Positions 55,428 through 64,000 of a DNA stretch of 64,000 nucleotides are shown here, piece by piece. Under the pieces are notes generated by a model. It made no database searches and was not told the origin of the DNA. It worked only from the letters and a program-made list of their open reading frames with translations. Within the stretch, counting starts at the first letter, position 1, and each line of letters opens with the position of its first letter. The translations under genes and the position numbers were made by a program. The DNA lies in NCBI RefSeq assembly GCF_005860775.1, contig NZ_VCHQ01000004.1, forward strand, positions 1-64,000. Direction: 5' to 3'. The DNA comes from Klebsiella indica (GTDB lineage Bacteria; Pseudomonadota; Gammaproteobacteria; Enterobacterales; Enterobacteriaceae).

Positions 55428-56510
55428 TTATTTCGCAGTCAGATCAATACGGACAACGCTGTCCGGTCCTTTCGTCGAGTGATCTTTATTAAACGCCTGT
55501 TTAACGGTGACATACAGCGTCTGACCATCGGCAGAAATCAGCAAGCTGTTGGGATTCACCGGCAGATCCCACGTCTTTTTCAGCGCATAGCTGGTGCCAT
55601 CAAGGCTGATAACCTTGCCTGCTTCACGCCGGGAGATATAAATTTCGTTGCGCTCAGGGTTGAATAGCACCGCCAGCGAATCGCCCACATCCAGTTGCTT
55701 AATCACCTTGCCGCTGTGGATATCAAGCACCAGCGTGGTTTTAGCTTTTGAATTGTCGGTGACGAACAAACGACCGGTGGCGCTATCTTCAGCGATATTC
55801 AGCAGCAAGGCCGGTTTATCGCCCAGCGGCTTCCAGCGGTGTTCGATGCGGTTATTACGCGGGTTAATCACCAGGATCTCTCCGCTGCCGTTTGCCGCAT
55901 ACAGACGTTGGGTTTGCGCGGAATAGTGCAGGCCGGTCACCCATTTACCCGCGTTTTTGATGCGCGCTTTCAGCTTCAGGTTTTTAGCATCGACCACCCA
56001 GATGAGCGCCGGATCGGCAACAGCGCCAACATAAAGGGTGTTATCAACCAGCAGGATCTGCCGTGCGCCGTAGGGGCGATCTTTCTCATTACGCTCGCTA
56101 AACAGCAGGCGTTTTTTTACTTTGCCACTCGCGGTGTCAATGGCGCTGATACCGCCATCCAGCGAATTGGTGACGAACAAGGTGCTACCGTCCGGGCTAA
56201 GCTGTACAGCAAAGTTTTTCAGATCGGTATGGGTCATACCGGTGGTTTTCAACGTGGTCGGATCCAGCTTATATACCGCCCCGCCCTGCACATCTTTAAA
56301 GCTATCGGCGCTGGCGACGTATAGCGCATCGCCTTTCGGACTCAGCGCCATCTCATACAGCCCGTCCGCCAGCTCGCGCCTGAGTGGCTGTACGGTGGTT
56401 TCCGCGCTTTTGGCGGCAACAGGTTGAGAAACGGGAGTGGTGTGGGTGGCGGCACAGCCGCTTAAGATGGCAGAAATAACCAGCGTCAACGCCGGGAGTG
56501 TGTGTTTCAT
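55428..56510 (-). CDS. yncE: YncE-like beta-propeller protein, predicted lipoprotein
   Basis: A 360-residue protein with a seven-bladed YVTN-type propeller (blades such as GLYEMALSPKGDALYVAS, KNFAVQLSPDGSTLFVTN, SLAVLFNPERNEIYISRREA). E. coli YncE is a soluble periplasmic, Fur-repressed protein that binds DNA in vitro. Here the N-terminus MKHTLPALTLVISAILSGCA has a clear lipobox (Cys19) and a TTPVSQPVAA linker, so it is probably membrane-anchored. That difference may mean a paralogue rather than a strict orthologue. A Fur-like box lies about 160 bp upstream. Confidence 0.78.
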   Translation of the reverse strand: MKHTLPALTLVISAILSGCAATHTTPVSQPVAAKSAETTVQPLRRELADGLYEMALSPKGDALYVASADSFKDVQGGAVYKLDPTTLKTTGMTHTDLKNFAVQLSPDGSTLFVTNSLDGGISAIDTASGKVKKRLLFSERNEKDRPYGARQILLVDNTLYVGAVADPALIWVVDAKNLKLKARIKNAGKWVTGLHYSAQTQRLYAANGSGEILVINPRNNRIEHRWKPLGDKPALLLNIAEDSATGRLFVTDNSKAKTTLVLDIHSGKVIKQLDVGDSLAVLFNPERNEIYISRREAGKVISLDGTSYALKKTWDLPVNPNSLLISADGQTLYVTVKQAFNKDHSTKGPDSVVRIDLTAK

Positions 56511-56670
56511 AGATCAATCCTGGACAAAATCAATGATCCGATGGTAACTCCGCGGCCGAGATTCTCTTTTCGGTCCTGCGCGAACGAGTCCCACCCTGTG
56601 CCTTCGCCGTTTCCCTGTGATCGCGCCACTGAGGCAGGTAGCTCCCTGAAACCCTGCAAACAAAAAGAAG

Positions 56671-56689
56671 AATGAGAACTATACGCATT
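56671..56689. promoter_or_regulatory. candidate Fur box upstream of yncE
   Basis: AATGAGAACTATACGCATT resembles fepA/fes-type iron boxes (GATAACTATTTGCATT). It is 160 bp from the yncE start, a little far. The rest of 56511-56811 holds nothing else I can support. Confidence 0.4.
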
Positions 56690-56811
56690 ACATTGTTATA
56701 AGCAAGCCCGGCGTTGTCCCGGACGAAAACATTTTATTTTTCGGGGATAGCCAGTCAGAAGACGGGGATTTGCGGAAAATAATCGGGAAATATCCAATAA
56801 AAAATACGAAT

Positions 56812-56841
56812 AAAAAACGCCGGAACCGTGGTGGCCCCGGC
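56812..56841 (-). terminator. rho-independent terminator of the aldo/keto reductase gene
   Basis: On the minus strand GCCGG (rc of 56837-56841), an inner loop, CCGGC (rc of 56819-56823), then G and a run of six T (56812-56817), directly after the stop. Confidence 0.7.
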
Positions 56842-56849
56842 ATACAGGG

Positions 56850-57803
56850 TTACGCGCTGGCAATATCCAGTTGCGTCCGTTGTTTACTGTTCAGGCTCAA
56901 CGTCGCAGCGTGGGCAAAACTTTCTACCTGAGCAATGCTGGTGGCGCTGGCGACAGGCGCCGTCACGCCTTCACGGCTCATCAGCCAGGCTAATGCCACT
57001 TCCGCCGGTTTGGCATCCAGTTGTTCCGCCACGTCAACCAGCGTATCAACAATGCGCAACCCACGCGGATTGAGATATTTAGCGATACCTGCGCCACGCA
57101 GGCTTTGCGCCAGATCGGACTGCTGGCGGTATTTTCCGGTCAGAAAGCCCGACGCGAGACTGTAATACGTCACCACGCCAATATCACGGCTGATGCACAG
57201 ATCGCCCAGCGCCCCTTCGAAGGCTGAACGATGATAAAGATTATATTCCGGTTGCAGCACCTGCCAGGCCGGCAGGCCGCTTTTACGCGACACCTCCAGA
57301 GCGGCGGAAAGCTGTTGCGCATCAAGATTAGACGCCCCCATCGCACGAATCTTCCCTGCCTGCTGTAAGGCGTGGAACGCTTCCAGGGTTTCGGCTACCG
57401 GCGTTTCCGGGTCTGGCCAATGAGCAAAGTAAAGATCGATATAATCGGTATTCAGGCGACGCAATGAATCCTCTACCGCCTGCTGGATCCACGCCTTTTT
57501 CAGCCCTTTATGACCAGGAAGGCCTAAATCGGCCCCCACTTTGGTGAAGATCTTCACCTTCTCACGCATGCCTGGCCGCGCCTGTAACCAGCGGCCGATA
57601 ATGGTCTCAGACTCGCCGCCCTGATTACCGTCGGCCCAGCGGGCGTAAACATCCGCCGTGTCGATGGCGTCAAAGCCGTGATCTATAAATGCATCAAGAA
57701 TGGCAAAGCTGGTTTTTTCATCAATGGTCCAGCCAAAAACGTTGCCGCCAAACACCAGCGGAGCGATGGAAAATCCGGTTTTACCTAAGGGACGTGTCAT
57801 CAT
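56850..57803 (-). CDS. aldo/keto reductase
   Basis: A 317-residue NADPH-dependent oxidoreductase of the AKR family (Tas/YghZ-like branch). Visible are the opening PLGKTGFSIAPLVFGGNVFG, catalytic Asp-Tyr in IDTADVYARWADGN (about 48-61), Lys in IFTKVGAD (near 86), and the LRRLNTDYIDLYFAHWPD motif with its His. ATG at 57803 is about ten bases from AAGGAG; the GTG three codons upstream is too close. It is monocistronic with its own terminator. The physiological substrate is unknown. Confidence 0.88.
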   Translation of the reverse strand: MMTRPLGKTGFSIAPLVFGGNVFGWTIDEKTSFAILDAFIDHGFDAIDTADVYARWADGNQGGESETIIGRWLQARPGMREKVKIFTKVGADLGLPGHKGLKKAWIQQAVEDSLRRLNTDYIDLYFAHWPDPETPVAETLEAFHALQQAGKIRAMGASNLDAQQLSAALEVSRKSGLPAWQVLQPEYNLYHRSAFEGALGDLCISRDIGVVTYYSLASGFLTGKYRQQSDLAQSLRGAGIAKYLNPRGLRIVDTLVDVAEQLDAKPAEVALAWLMSREGVTAPVASATSIAQVESFAHAATLSLNSKQRTQLDIASA

Positions 57804-58084
57804 GCCGTTCACTCCTTATTTGCCCGCCACATGTCACGTTGCCTGTGCGTCGACGTTGGTGACCCGGCTAATCCCTGAGCCTCGCCCCTGACGGGGCGCC
57901 TGCCGGCAACCTGTCACTCCGCTCCCGGCGAATGTGTCACTCTCTTGTCGGCGCCATTCAACGCAAATATGTAGGGAATCGCTTATATTCTGTGTCCTTC
58001 TAAATCGATCAAGGGTCAGAAACAATAGTAAGAGAAAAGGAAGCCTGAAGCGGGCTGTCCATGCCCGCCACCTGCATTACAACA

Positions 58085-58861
58085 TTATGTCCCGGAATAG
58101 ACGTCAAAGCTAAAATATTTCCCTGCTAACTTTTTATAAGTGCCGTCAGCGAGAATTTTGGCAATCGCGCCGTTAATCTCCTGGCGCAGCGCGTCGTCCC
58201 CTTTGCGCAGGCCAATCGCCGCCCCCGCGCTGAATAGCGCGTCATCGCGCAATGGCCCGCCAACGAAGGCGAAATCTTTACCCTGCGGCTGCTGCAGGAA
58301 GCTGTAGTCGGCCATCATTCCGGAAAGCACCGCGCCATCAATACGCCCGGACTCCAGATCCTGTACCACACGATCGGCGCCCTGATAAGCGACGATATTA
58401 ATTCCCGCCGGTCGCCAGTGCTGGTTGACGTAAGTTTCCTGCGCCGATCCCTGCTCTACGCCAATGGTTTTGCCCTGCAGTTGCTCAATACTATTGCCGG
58501 TGAGGGTATTTTTACGCGCCACGAGGAACACCGGGCCGTTATATAGCTTATCGCTAAAGGCTATCTGCTCTTTTCGCTTCTCGGTCATATACATTCCGGA
58601 GAGGATCGCATCGAACTTACGCGCCTTCAGCGCCGGGATAATGCCATCAAAATTACTTTCCACCCACACGCACTTCGCCTGAAGCTGCTGGCAAATCGCA
58701 TTCCCCAGATCAATATCAAAACCCATCAGCTTGCCCTGCGGATCTTTCCATTCAAACGGCGCGAAAGTCGGATCGACGCCAAAACGAATTTCCTTATTTT
58801 CTGCGGCCAGGGCTGAAGTTGAGGCCATCAGCGCGACCCACAGCAGAAGAGATTTTTTCAT
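58085..58861 (-). CDS. periplasmic amino-acid-binding protein (HisJ/ArgT-like)
   Basis: A 258-residue SBP_bac_3 protein with a signal peptide (cut near ALAAENKE). The mature sequence has RFGVDPTFAPFEWKDPQGKLMGFDIDLG and DAILSGMYMTEKRKEQIAFS, the pattern of basic amino-acid binders. It follows the M20 amidohydrolase gene by 19 bases in the same operon, with no permease or ATPase nearby, so it must use another transporter's membrane parts or act in trans. The ligand may be an N-acyl amino acid or its product (inference). Confidence 0.88.
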   Translation of the reverse strand: MKKSLLLWVALMASTSALAAENKEIRFGVDPTFAPFEWKDPQGKLMGFDIDLGNAICQQLQAKCVWVESNFDGIIPALKARKFDAILSGMYMTEKRKEQIAFSDKLYNGPVFLVARKNTLTGNSIEQLQGKTIGVEQGSAQETYVNQHWRPAGINIVAYQGADRVVQDLESGRIDGAVLSGMMADYSFLQQPQGKDFAFVGGPLRDDALFSAGAAIGLRKGDDALRQEINGAIAKILADGTYKKLAGKYFSFDVYSGT

Positions 58862-58880
58862 TATTTACGGACTCCAGAGT

Positions 58881-60059
58881 TCAACGACAGTGTGTTTCAA
58901 CTAACCGGGCGAACAACGTCGCACCGGTGGAAATAATGTCATCATTAAAGTCATAGCCGGGGTTGTGCACCATACAGCCGCCCTTCCCGCCTTTTTCACC
59001 ATTACCCAGCAGGAAATAGCAGCCGGGGCGCTCCCGCAGCATAAAGGCGAAATCTTCGCTGGCGTTCATCGGCGCGACCGACTCCAGCACCCCCTCTTCA
59101 CCAAACACCTCCAGCGCCAGCGCTTTGGCGAACGCGGTTTCCTCGAGGCTATTAGTGAGAACAGGATAGGAGTCAAAAACCTCGACGTCGCTACTGGCGC
59201 CGTAGCTTTTGGCAGTAAAATCAGCCAGTTCCTTGATGCGTTTTATCAACAAATCGCGGATCGCCGGCTTCATCGCCCGCACGCTGAGCTCCATTACCAC
59301 CTTCTCCGGGATGACATTAGAGGCAATACCCGCCTGGAAAGTGCCGACACTCACCACCGCGGTTTCTCCCGGTGGCACATTACGCGCGACGATACTCTGC
59401 AGATTCATCACCAGCGCCGCGCCGGTCACAATCGGGTCAACGGTGCGCTCAGGGTGGGCGCCATGCCCACCGTAACCGGTAAGGGTGATTTTCACCGTAT
59501 CCGCCGAGGCCATAAAGTTGCCGGCGTAAAAGCCCAGTTTTCCTACCGGCAGACCGGGCATATTGTGCAGGCCGAAGATCCGTTCGCAGGGGAAGCGCTC
59601 AAACAGACCGTCTTTAATCATTAAATCCGCACCGCCAATCGCTTCTTCTGCGGGCTGGAATATCAAATGCACCGTGCCGTTAAACTGACAGGCCGGAGAG
59701 GCGATATACTTCGCTGCCGCCAGCAGGATAGTGGTGTGACCGTCATGGCCGCAGGCGTGCATCTTTCCGGCAACGGTGCTGGCCCACGGAAGATCGGTGG
59801 CTTCGACAATCGGCAATGCGTCCATATCGGCGCGCAGGCCGATAGTGCGCGGTGAATCGCCCTTGCTCAGCGTTCCCACTACCCCGGTTTTTGCCAGCCC
59901 TCGGCTCACCGTATAGCCCCACTCAGTCAGTTTCCCGGCAACCAGTTCGCTGGTATTAAATTCCTCAAGGCTTAATTCAGGATTGGCATGTAAATAATGA
60001 CGGATCGCAATCATTTCATCTTCAGTGGCCTTGATTTCGGGAATTACAAAGTCGGTCAT
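58881..60059 (-). CDS. M20-family amidohydrolase (hippurate/N-acyl amino acid hydrolase-like)
   Basis: A 392-residue metallo-hydrolase of the HipO/IAA-amino-acid hydrolase group. Metal-site residues are in HACGHDGHT (Cys103, His105), QPAEEA (Glu138-Glu139) and LHNMPG (His near 164), with RADMDALP at 76-83. It should release an amino acid from an amide conjugate in the cytoplasm. No signal peptide is seen. It heads a two-gene operon with an amino-acid-binding protein, which suggests scavenging of conjugated amino acids. Confidence 0.9.
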   Translation of the reverse strand: MTDFVIPEIKATEDEMIAIRHYLHANPELSLEEFNTSELVAGKLTEWGYTVSRGLAKTGVVGTLSKGDSPRTIGLRADMDALPIVEATDLPWASTVAGKMHACGHDGHTTILLAAAKYIASPACQFNGTVHLIFQPAEEAIGGADLMIKDGLFERFPCERIFGLHNMPGLPVGKLGFYAGNFMASADTVKITLTGYGGHGAHPERTVDPIVTGAALVMNLQSIVARNVPPGETAVVSVGTFQAGIASNVIPEKVVMELSVRAMKPAIRDLLIKRIKELADFTAKSYGASSDVEVFDSYPVLTNSLEETAFAKALALEVFGEEGVLESVAPMNASEDFAFMLRERPGCYFLLGNGEKGGKGGCMVHNPGYDFNDDIISTGATLFARLVETHCR

Positions 60060-60290
60060 GCCGGTCTCCGGGAATAGAATTAGGTATTAAGCTTTAATAA
60101 CTTAACCTGCCAGGTCGTTAATGCAAGCAGGATTTGTTATTCCGGAGGGCGTTTTATCTTATTTATTAATATTGGGTTATCGCGGATAAATTGACATAAA
60201 ACTGCTATGACCATCACACAATGGCGCTTTTTCTTTTTATTTTGTTTCCTGTGTTAACTATATTGCCTCCACTTAATCAATCATTAACTT

Positions 60291-60437
60291 AGAGCCTATC
60301 CCACCAGACGTTATTGGCGCAGCCAGTTTGAACACGGCCAGCGCGGAAGAACCGGAGCGTACAGGTAGTACGTGAGGATTCTGAGCACTGCCCAGGTTCA
60401 AAATGACAAGCAAAATAGCCCTAATGGAATAGGCTCT
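60291..60437. repeat. MITE-like element with terminal inverted repeats
   Basis: AGAGCCTATCCCA (60291-60303) and TGGAATAGGCTCT (60425-60437) are inverted with one mismatch. The 147-bp body is non-coding and partly matches 24850-24972. It ends 18 bp before the DUF1593 start codon, so it may supply or block that gene's promoter. The rest of 60060-60290 is AT-rich, with no other supported feature. Confidence 0.65.
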
Positions 60438-60455
60438 TAATGTCGAGAGCGGAAG

Positions 60456-61988
60456 ATGAAACAACACCACAACAACCTTGCCCTGGGCGTCATGGCGGGT
60501 CTGCTAGCGCTGTTCGCACCACTGGCGGTTAACGCGGAGGCAACCATCAGCGGGATGGCCAGTAAAACTCTACCCTATCAGGAAAAGCCGCGGGTCTTCG
60601 TGCTGACCGATATCGGCAACGAACCGGACGATCAGATGTCGTTAACCCGTTTTTTGCTCTATGCCAACGAGATGAATATCGAAGGGGTGGTAGCAACAAC
60701 CTCCACCTGGCAGCGGGAAAAAGTCCATACCGATATGATTGATTTGGTGCTCCGTCATTACGGCGAAGTCCAGCCTAACCTGCTTAAACACGCAGCCGGA
60801 TTCCCGACGTTCAATCAGCTCAAAGCCGTCGTCGCCCCAGGCCTGGCCAGCTATGGCATGGCGGCAACCGGAGAAGGGAAAAATACCGCCGGGTCCGACC
60901 TGCTGCTTAACGCCATTGAAAAAAGCACTGATGCTAACCACCCGCTGTTTATTAATCTGTGGGGCGGCGCCAATACCCTGGCGCAGGCGCTAAAAGACCT
61001 GTCGAAAAAACATCCGGCCAGCGTCGTTAAGGCGCTGACGCGCAACCTGGTGGTTTACGCCATCTCCGATCAGGATGATGCCGGGTTCTGGGTACGCGAG
61101 CACTATCCGGAAATCACTTATATCGTCGACCCTTCCAGCCAGAACGGCGAAGATTATGCCCGTGCCACATGGACCGGTATCAGCGGCGACCGGTACTATC
61201 GCAATGCGCCGGGGGCAGACTTCACCACCGTCTCCCAACATTGGCTGGATCAAAACATCCGCAACGTCGGACCAATGGGCAAAGGTTATCTGCAATATCT
61301 GTTTATTATGGAAGGGGACACCCCGGCATTTCTCGGTCTGATCCGCAACGGCCTGGATAGCGAGCAGAACCCGGGCTGGGGCGGTTGGGGCGGGCGCTAT
61401 ATCGTACGCCAGCCGCAGCATGAAACGCGTCCCATCTGGACCAACGGCGGCGATTTTTATCCCGGTAGCCCCAACGCCGCCGATACGGTCACTGGCGTCG
61501 ACGGCAAGCGCTATACCTCAAATCAGGCCACCATCTGGCGCTGGCGCGAGGCGTTCCAGCACGATTTCGCCGCTCGTATGGCGTGGGGAATCAAAGATTA
61601 TGCCTCAGCCAACCACAATCCTCAGGTGGTAGTGAACGGCCAACAGGGACAGCAGGTAGTATATCTTGATGCCAAAGTGGGAGAGGTGCTGACATTAAAC
61701 GCCGCAGGCAGCAAAGATCCTGACGGTAATCAGCTTAGCTATAACTGGTTCCGCTATCCGGAAGCCGGTTCCGCCAGCGCTCAACCGGTGGCGTTCAACG
61801 ATGTGCAGGGTCGGTTCGGGGAAGATTATTTGCAGGCCCCCGCGATCCTCTCATTAAGCGACAACGGCAAACCAACGGTTAAAGTCAAAACGCTGCGCCA
61901 CGGCACGGAACATATCATTCTGGCGGTTACCGATAACGGTAAACCATCACTCACCGCTTACCGACGGATTATTGTTTCCGTGAAATAA
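60456..61988 (+). CDS. exported DUF1593 nucleoside-hydrolase-like protein
   Basis: A 510-residue secreted protein with a signal peptide (cut near AVNAEAT). The N-terminal half is the DUF1593 domain with VFVLTDIGNEPDDQMSLTRF (about 47-66), the acidic cluster that resembles the calcium site of nucleoside hydrolases. The C-terminal part (about 390-505) is an Ig-like domain (LNAAGSKDPDGNQLSYNWFR). Homologues are often called cellulose-binding and lie near polysaccharide genes, but the reaction is not known. The next gene is a ROK-like regulator, 101 bases downstream. Confidence 0.82.
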   Translation: MKQHHNNLALGVMAGLLALFAPLAVNAEATISGMASKTLPYQEKPRVFVLTDIGNEPDDQMSLTRFLLYANEMNIEGVVATTSTWQREKVHTDMIDLVLRHYGEVQPNLLKHAAGFPTFNQLKAVVAPGLASYGMAATGEGKNTAGSDLLLNAIEKSTDANHPLFINLWGGANTLAQALKDLSKKHPASVVKALTRNLVVYAISDQDDAGFWVREHYPEITYIVDPSSQNGEDYARATWTGISGDRYYRNAPGADFTTVSQHWLDQNIRNVGPMGKGYLQYLFIMEGDTPAFLGLIRNGLDSEQNPGWGGWGGRYIVRQPQHETRPIWTNGGDFYPGSPNAADTVTGVDGKRYTSNQATIWRWREAFQHDFAARMAWGIKDYASANHNPQVVVNGQQGQQVVYLDAKVGEVLTLNAAGSKDPDGNQLSYNWFRYPEAGSASAQPVAFNDVQGRFGEDYLQAPAILSLSDNGKPTVKVKTLRHGTEHIILAVTDNGKPSLTAYRRIIVSVK

Positions 61989-62089
61989 CCGACTTTGATC
62001 GGCGCCGGGTGGCTCGCGTTGCCGCCCGACGATGCAACGTGGCGGTATGATGAATGCCTACGTATTCCTGCAGGCAAAGGCGAGACAGC

Positions 62090-63106
62090 ATGGATTACAA
62101 ACAGCAGATCCTCAATATATTGCATAGCGAAGCGAAATCCCGGACTGAGATAACCAAACGGCTGGGCGTGACTAAAGCGTATATCACTAAGCTGACAGCA
62201 CGCCTGTTGGATGAACAGCTCATTGAGGAACGGGAAATCAAAGATCCGACTTTTGGCCGCCCGCAGCAGCTACTGGCAGTGAAAACCGGTCAAGCCTGGA
62301 GTGCCAACATTATGCTACGTAAAGGCAGTTTCCAGGCCACGCTCAATGATTACAATACCCAGCCGCCGCCGCTGGCGACCCTGAGTTTTCCCCTGCCAGA
62401 GGAAATGACCCCAGATCAACTGATGCGCTTTATTACCGCTGGCGTGGCGCAGTTATGCGAACTGGCCAGACTGCCCCGAACTTCGCTCACCGTTGCCAGC
62501 GTTGCGCTGCAGGGCGGGATCGAACATTTCACTGGCATCGTGCGTTATTGCCCGCTTTTTCAGGAAAGCAATGTCAATCTCGCCGCCTTACTTGAGAAAA
62601 ATCTCCGCCTCCCGACCCGCATCTATAACATTGCACACTGTACCAATTATCTGCTGGCTAAACGCTCACCCGGCGACGCCTACGTGGCGTTTATGCCCGG
62701 ATTCGGCAGCCTCGGTTACGGTTACTGTACCCACGGTGAACCCGGGCTGGGCGAAAACGGCTTCTACCCGGAAATTGTTCATCTCCCCTGGCCCGGGGGG
62801 CTGGAACCGGCATTTAATGTTGCGGAGAACAATAAACCCGCCACCGTGCTTACCACTGCACGCGCACTCTATTTTGCGATTTGCTGTACCGCGCCGATTC
62901 ATAATATTAAGCGGGTGATTGCTACCGGCGAATTATTCGAAGATTACGGCGAGGATATTCTGCCGCTTGCACAGAAAATGCTGGATGAAAGTCCTAATGC
63001 GCATATTCGTGAAATACGCATCCACCATTATAAGACCGGACACAATTACGGATGGAAGGGATTAGTACAGCTCAGTTCAGACAATATTACCAGACTGCGG
63101 GTATAG
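62090..63106 (+). CDS. ROK/NagC-like transcriptional regulator
   Basis: A 338-residue protein. A winged helix at about 12-60 (KSRTEITKRLGVTKAYITKL, GRPQQLLAV) is followed by an ROK-like sugar-kinase fold (VASVALQGGIEHFTGIVRYC, YVAFMPGFGSLGYGYCTHGE). The CxCGxxGC zinc motif of true ROK kinases is not seen, so it is a regulator rather than a kinase. ATG at 62090 follows GGCGAG. It lies behind the DUF1593 gene and may respond to a sugar that this gene's product releases (inference). Confidence 0.7.
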   Translation: MDYKQQILNILHSEAKSRTEITKRLGVTKAYITKLTARLLDEQLIEEREIKDPTFGRPQQLLAVKTGQAWSANIMLRKGSFQATLNDYNTQPPPLATLSFPLPEEMTPDQLMRFITAGVAQLCELARLPRTSLTVASVALQGGIEHFTGIVRYCPLFQESNVNLAALLEKNLRLPTRIYNIAHCTNYLLAKRSPGDAYVAFMPGFGSLGYGYCTHGEPGLGENGFYPEIVHLPWPGGLEPAFNVAENNKPATVLTTARALYFAICCTAPIHNIKRVIATGELFEDYGEDILPLAQKMLDESPNAHIREIRIHHYKTGHNYGWKGLVQLSSDNITRLRV

Positions 63107-63265
63107 TGCGAGTATTGCGCTTCTTCCCCAGAGACGCCCGTTAACAAGGCCGGTCCGCACGATGCTGGCTGGATGGACAAACGCCCAATGCCGCCTCCGG
63201 AGAGAGGCAGCATTGCGGCGTGTATGGGAAGCCCGGAAAGCATACGCTCCCGGGGCGATAAAGGG

Positions 63266-63757
63266 TTAGTGGCTCAGCGCGCCGTTGATCAGGATCGAGG
63301 TAATAATCCCGGTCGCGGCGGCAATCAGCACATAGTTGCCGTCAATATATGACCAGTGCTGCCCGCTCGGCGGCGGCGGCAGTCCGCGATCGTTCCAGTC
63401 ATCGACCCGATAATCCTTGCCGCGGAAACGTTGCGGGGCGGGTTGACCTTTACGGAAATCATGCCCGTTCCACGCAAAGTGATCCTGCTCATGGCGTTCC
63501 TGATGGCGGTTATCGTGCGATCCTCTGCCGCCGGGACCACCGCGATCCGATCCTCGATTACCGCTATTCCCTTGATGATTGTTGGCCTGCGCGCCGTTAC
63601 CCGGCCCCTGCTGGCGGTTACCGTCCGGGCCGCCACGTCCAGCATTTTTTTGCCAGATCTGCTGCTGACCCTGGTCGTTGCCGCCAGGGCCATCAGCCCA
63701 GGAGACAGAAGTAAACGCGCAAGATAAAATAATCGCCAGTGAAAGAATTTTTTTCAT
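63266..63757 (-). CDS. RcnB-family periplasmic protein
   Basis: A 163-residue exported protein. The signal peptide is cut near VSWADGPG. A Gly/Asn/Gln-rich, His-containing low-complexity stretch (about 25-105) follows, then the RcnB domain with KDYRVDDWNDRGLPPPPSGQ and a final hydrophobic segment. RcnB affects nickel/cobalt homeostasis; many family members have unknown roles. ATG at 63757 follows AGGAGG, a very strong ribosome site; the frame to 63832 is not needed. Confidence 0.85.
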   Translation of the reverse strand: MKKILSLAIILSCAFTSVSWADGPGGNDQGQQQIWQKNAGRGGPDGNRQQGPGNGAQANNHQGNSGNRGSDRGGPGGRGSHDNRHQERHEQDHFAWNGHDFRKGQPAPQRFRGKDYRVDDWNDRGLPPPPSGQHWSYIDGNYVLIAAATGIITSILINGALSH

Positions 63758-63896
63758 AGTACACCTCCTGATATATTTCTTTTTTAACGTATAAATGTGG
63801 AGGAATAGTGAATAGTAAAACATCCAGGACAATTCCTGGCATATCCGTGATGATACGTTAAGAATATTAGCCTGACGCTAAATAAACGCTCCAGAC

Positions 63897-63918
63897 AAAA
63901 AAGGCCGCTTTCGCGACC
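63897..63918 (-). terminator. rho-independent terminator of the gene ending at 63942
   Basis: On the minus strand GGTCGCGAAAGCGGCC forms a 6-bp stem with one mismatch and is followed by a run of T. It serves the partial gene to its right. Confidence 0.65.
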
Positions 63919-63941
63919 CGTTTGTAGAGAATTGTCAGTGA

Positions 63942-64000
63942 TTATTCAGTGACTTTATTTTTTAACTCTTCGGCACCTTGTTTGGTTTTATCCCAGCCTT
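63942..64000 (-). CDS. C-terminal end of a small hydrophilic protein (partial)
   Basis: The minus strand reads GWDKTKQGAEELKNKVTE then stop at 63942-63944. The charged, Lys/Glu-rich amphipathic end is reminiscent of small stress or LEA-like proteins, but too little is present to name it. The gene continues beyond the window. Confidence 0.55.
   Translation of the reverse strand, partial: GWDKTKQGAEELKNKVTE

Overview
The window looks like chromosome of a Klebsiella-type enterobacterium (K. oxytoca complex, Raoultella or a close relative). The strongest markers are the romA-ramA/ramR locus with its RamR operator, a complete betT/betIBA block, and ybdK, ybdF, nfsB, ybdG and pheP homologues that read almost like the E. 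coli proteins. Coding density is high. I saw no rRNA, tRNA, CRISPR array or intact prophage.

Layout. (1) 1-7438: a sugar-catabolic locus. It holds the end of a ribose-type ABC importer, a SorC/DeoR-type regulator, a two-subunit transketolase, a fucose/arabinose-isomerase-fold enzyme and an FGGY kinase. Importer, isomerase, kinase and split transketolase together match the logic of branched-pentose (D-apiose-like) catabolism, but the substrate is inferred. (2) 7478-7878: a hokE-like type I toxin with a candidate LexA box. (3) 7879-13829: betT divergent from betIBA (choline to glycine betaine). (4) 14050-33575: a nitrogen-scavenging block. It contains a Nik/Dpp-type ABC operon, a class III aminotransferase and an SDR that resemble taurine aminotransferase and sulfoacetaldehyde reductase, a polar amino-acid-type ABC importer, a MocR regulator, and a second Dpp-type ABC operon ending in an amidase. 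Three of these ABC operons carry a GG-N10-GC sigma-54-like promoter in their upstream regions. (5) 33845-36462: ybdK, then a phosphodiester-glycosidase-type gene broken by a 656-bp insert with IS4-like ends and 12-bp flanking repeats. (6) 36468-45737: an RND pump and adaptor, a P-type ATPase, two small membrane proteins, and an exported Fes-like esterase with a possible Fur box. (7) 46085-48699: ramA, romA, ramR, ybdF. (8) 48818-57803: nfsB, an XRE repressor divergent from an MFS pump, ybdG, an Exc2-like lipoprotein, pheP, a lipoprotein version of YncE and an aldo/keto reductase. (9) 58085-64000: an M20 amidohydrolase with an amino-acid-binding protein, a DUF1593 exported protein with a ROK-like regulator, an RcnB-like protein, and the tail of another gene.

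Taken together the window is accessory metabolism and stress defence: carbon and nitrogen scavenging, osmoprotection, iron and drug response. The least explained parts are the sugar locus, the taurine-like cluster with its sigma-54 motifs, the structured insert in the broken gene, and a MITE-like repeat present twice (24850-24972 and 60291-60437). Starts were chosen from ribosome binding sites and family alignment from memory. No database search was possible.
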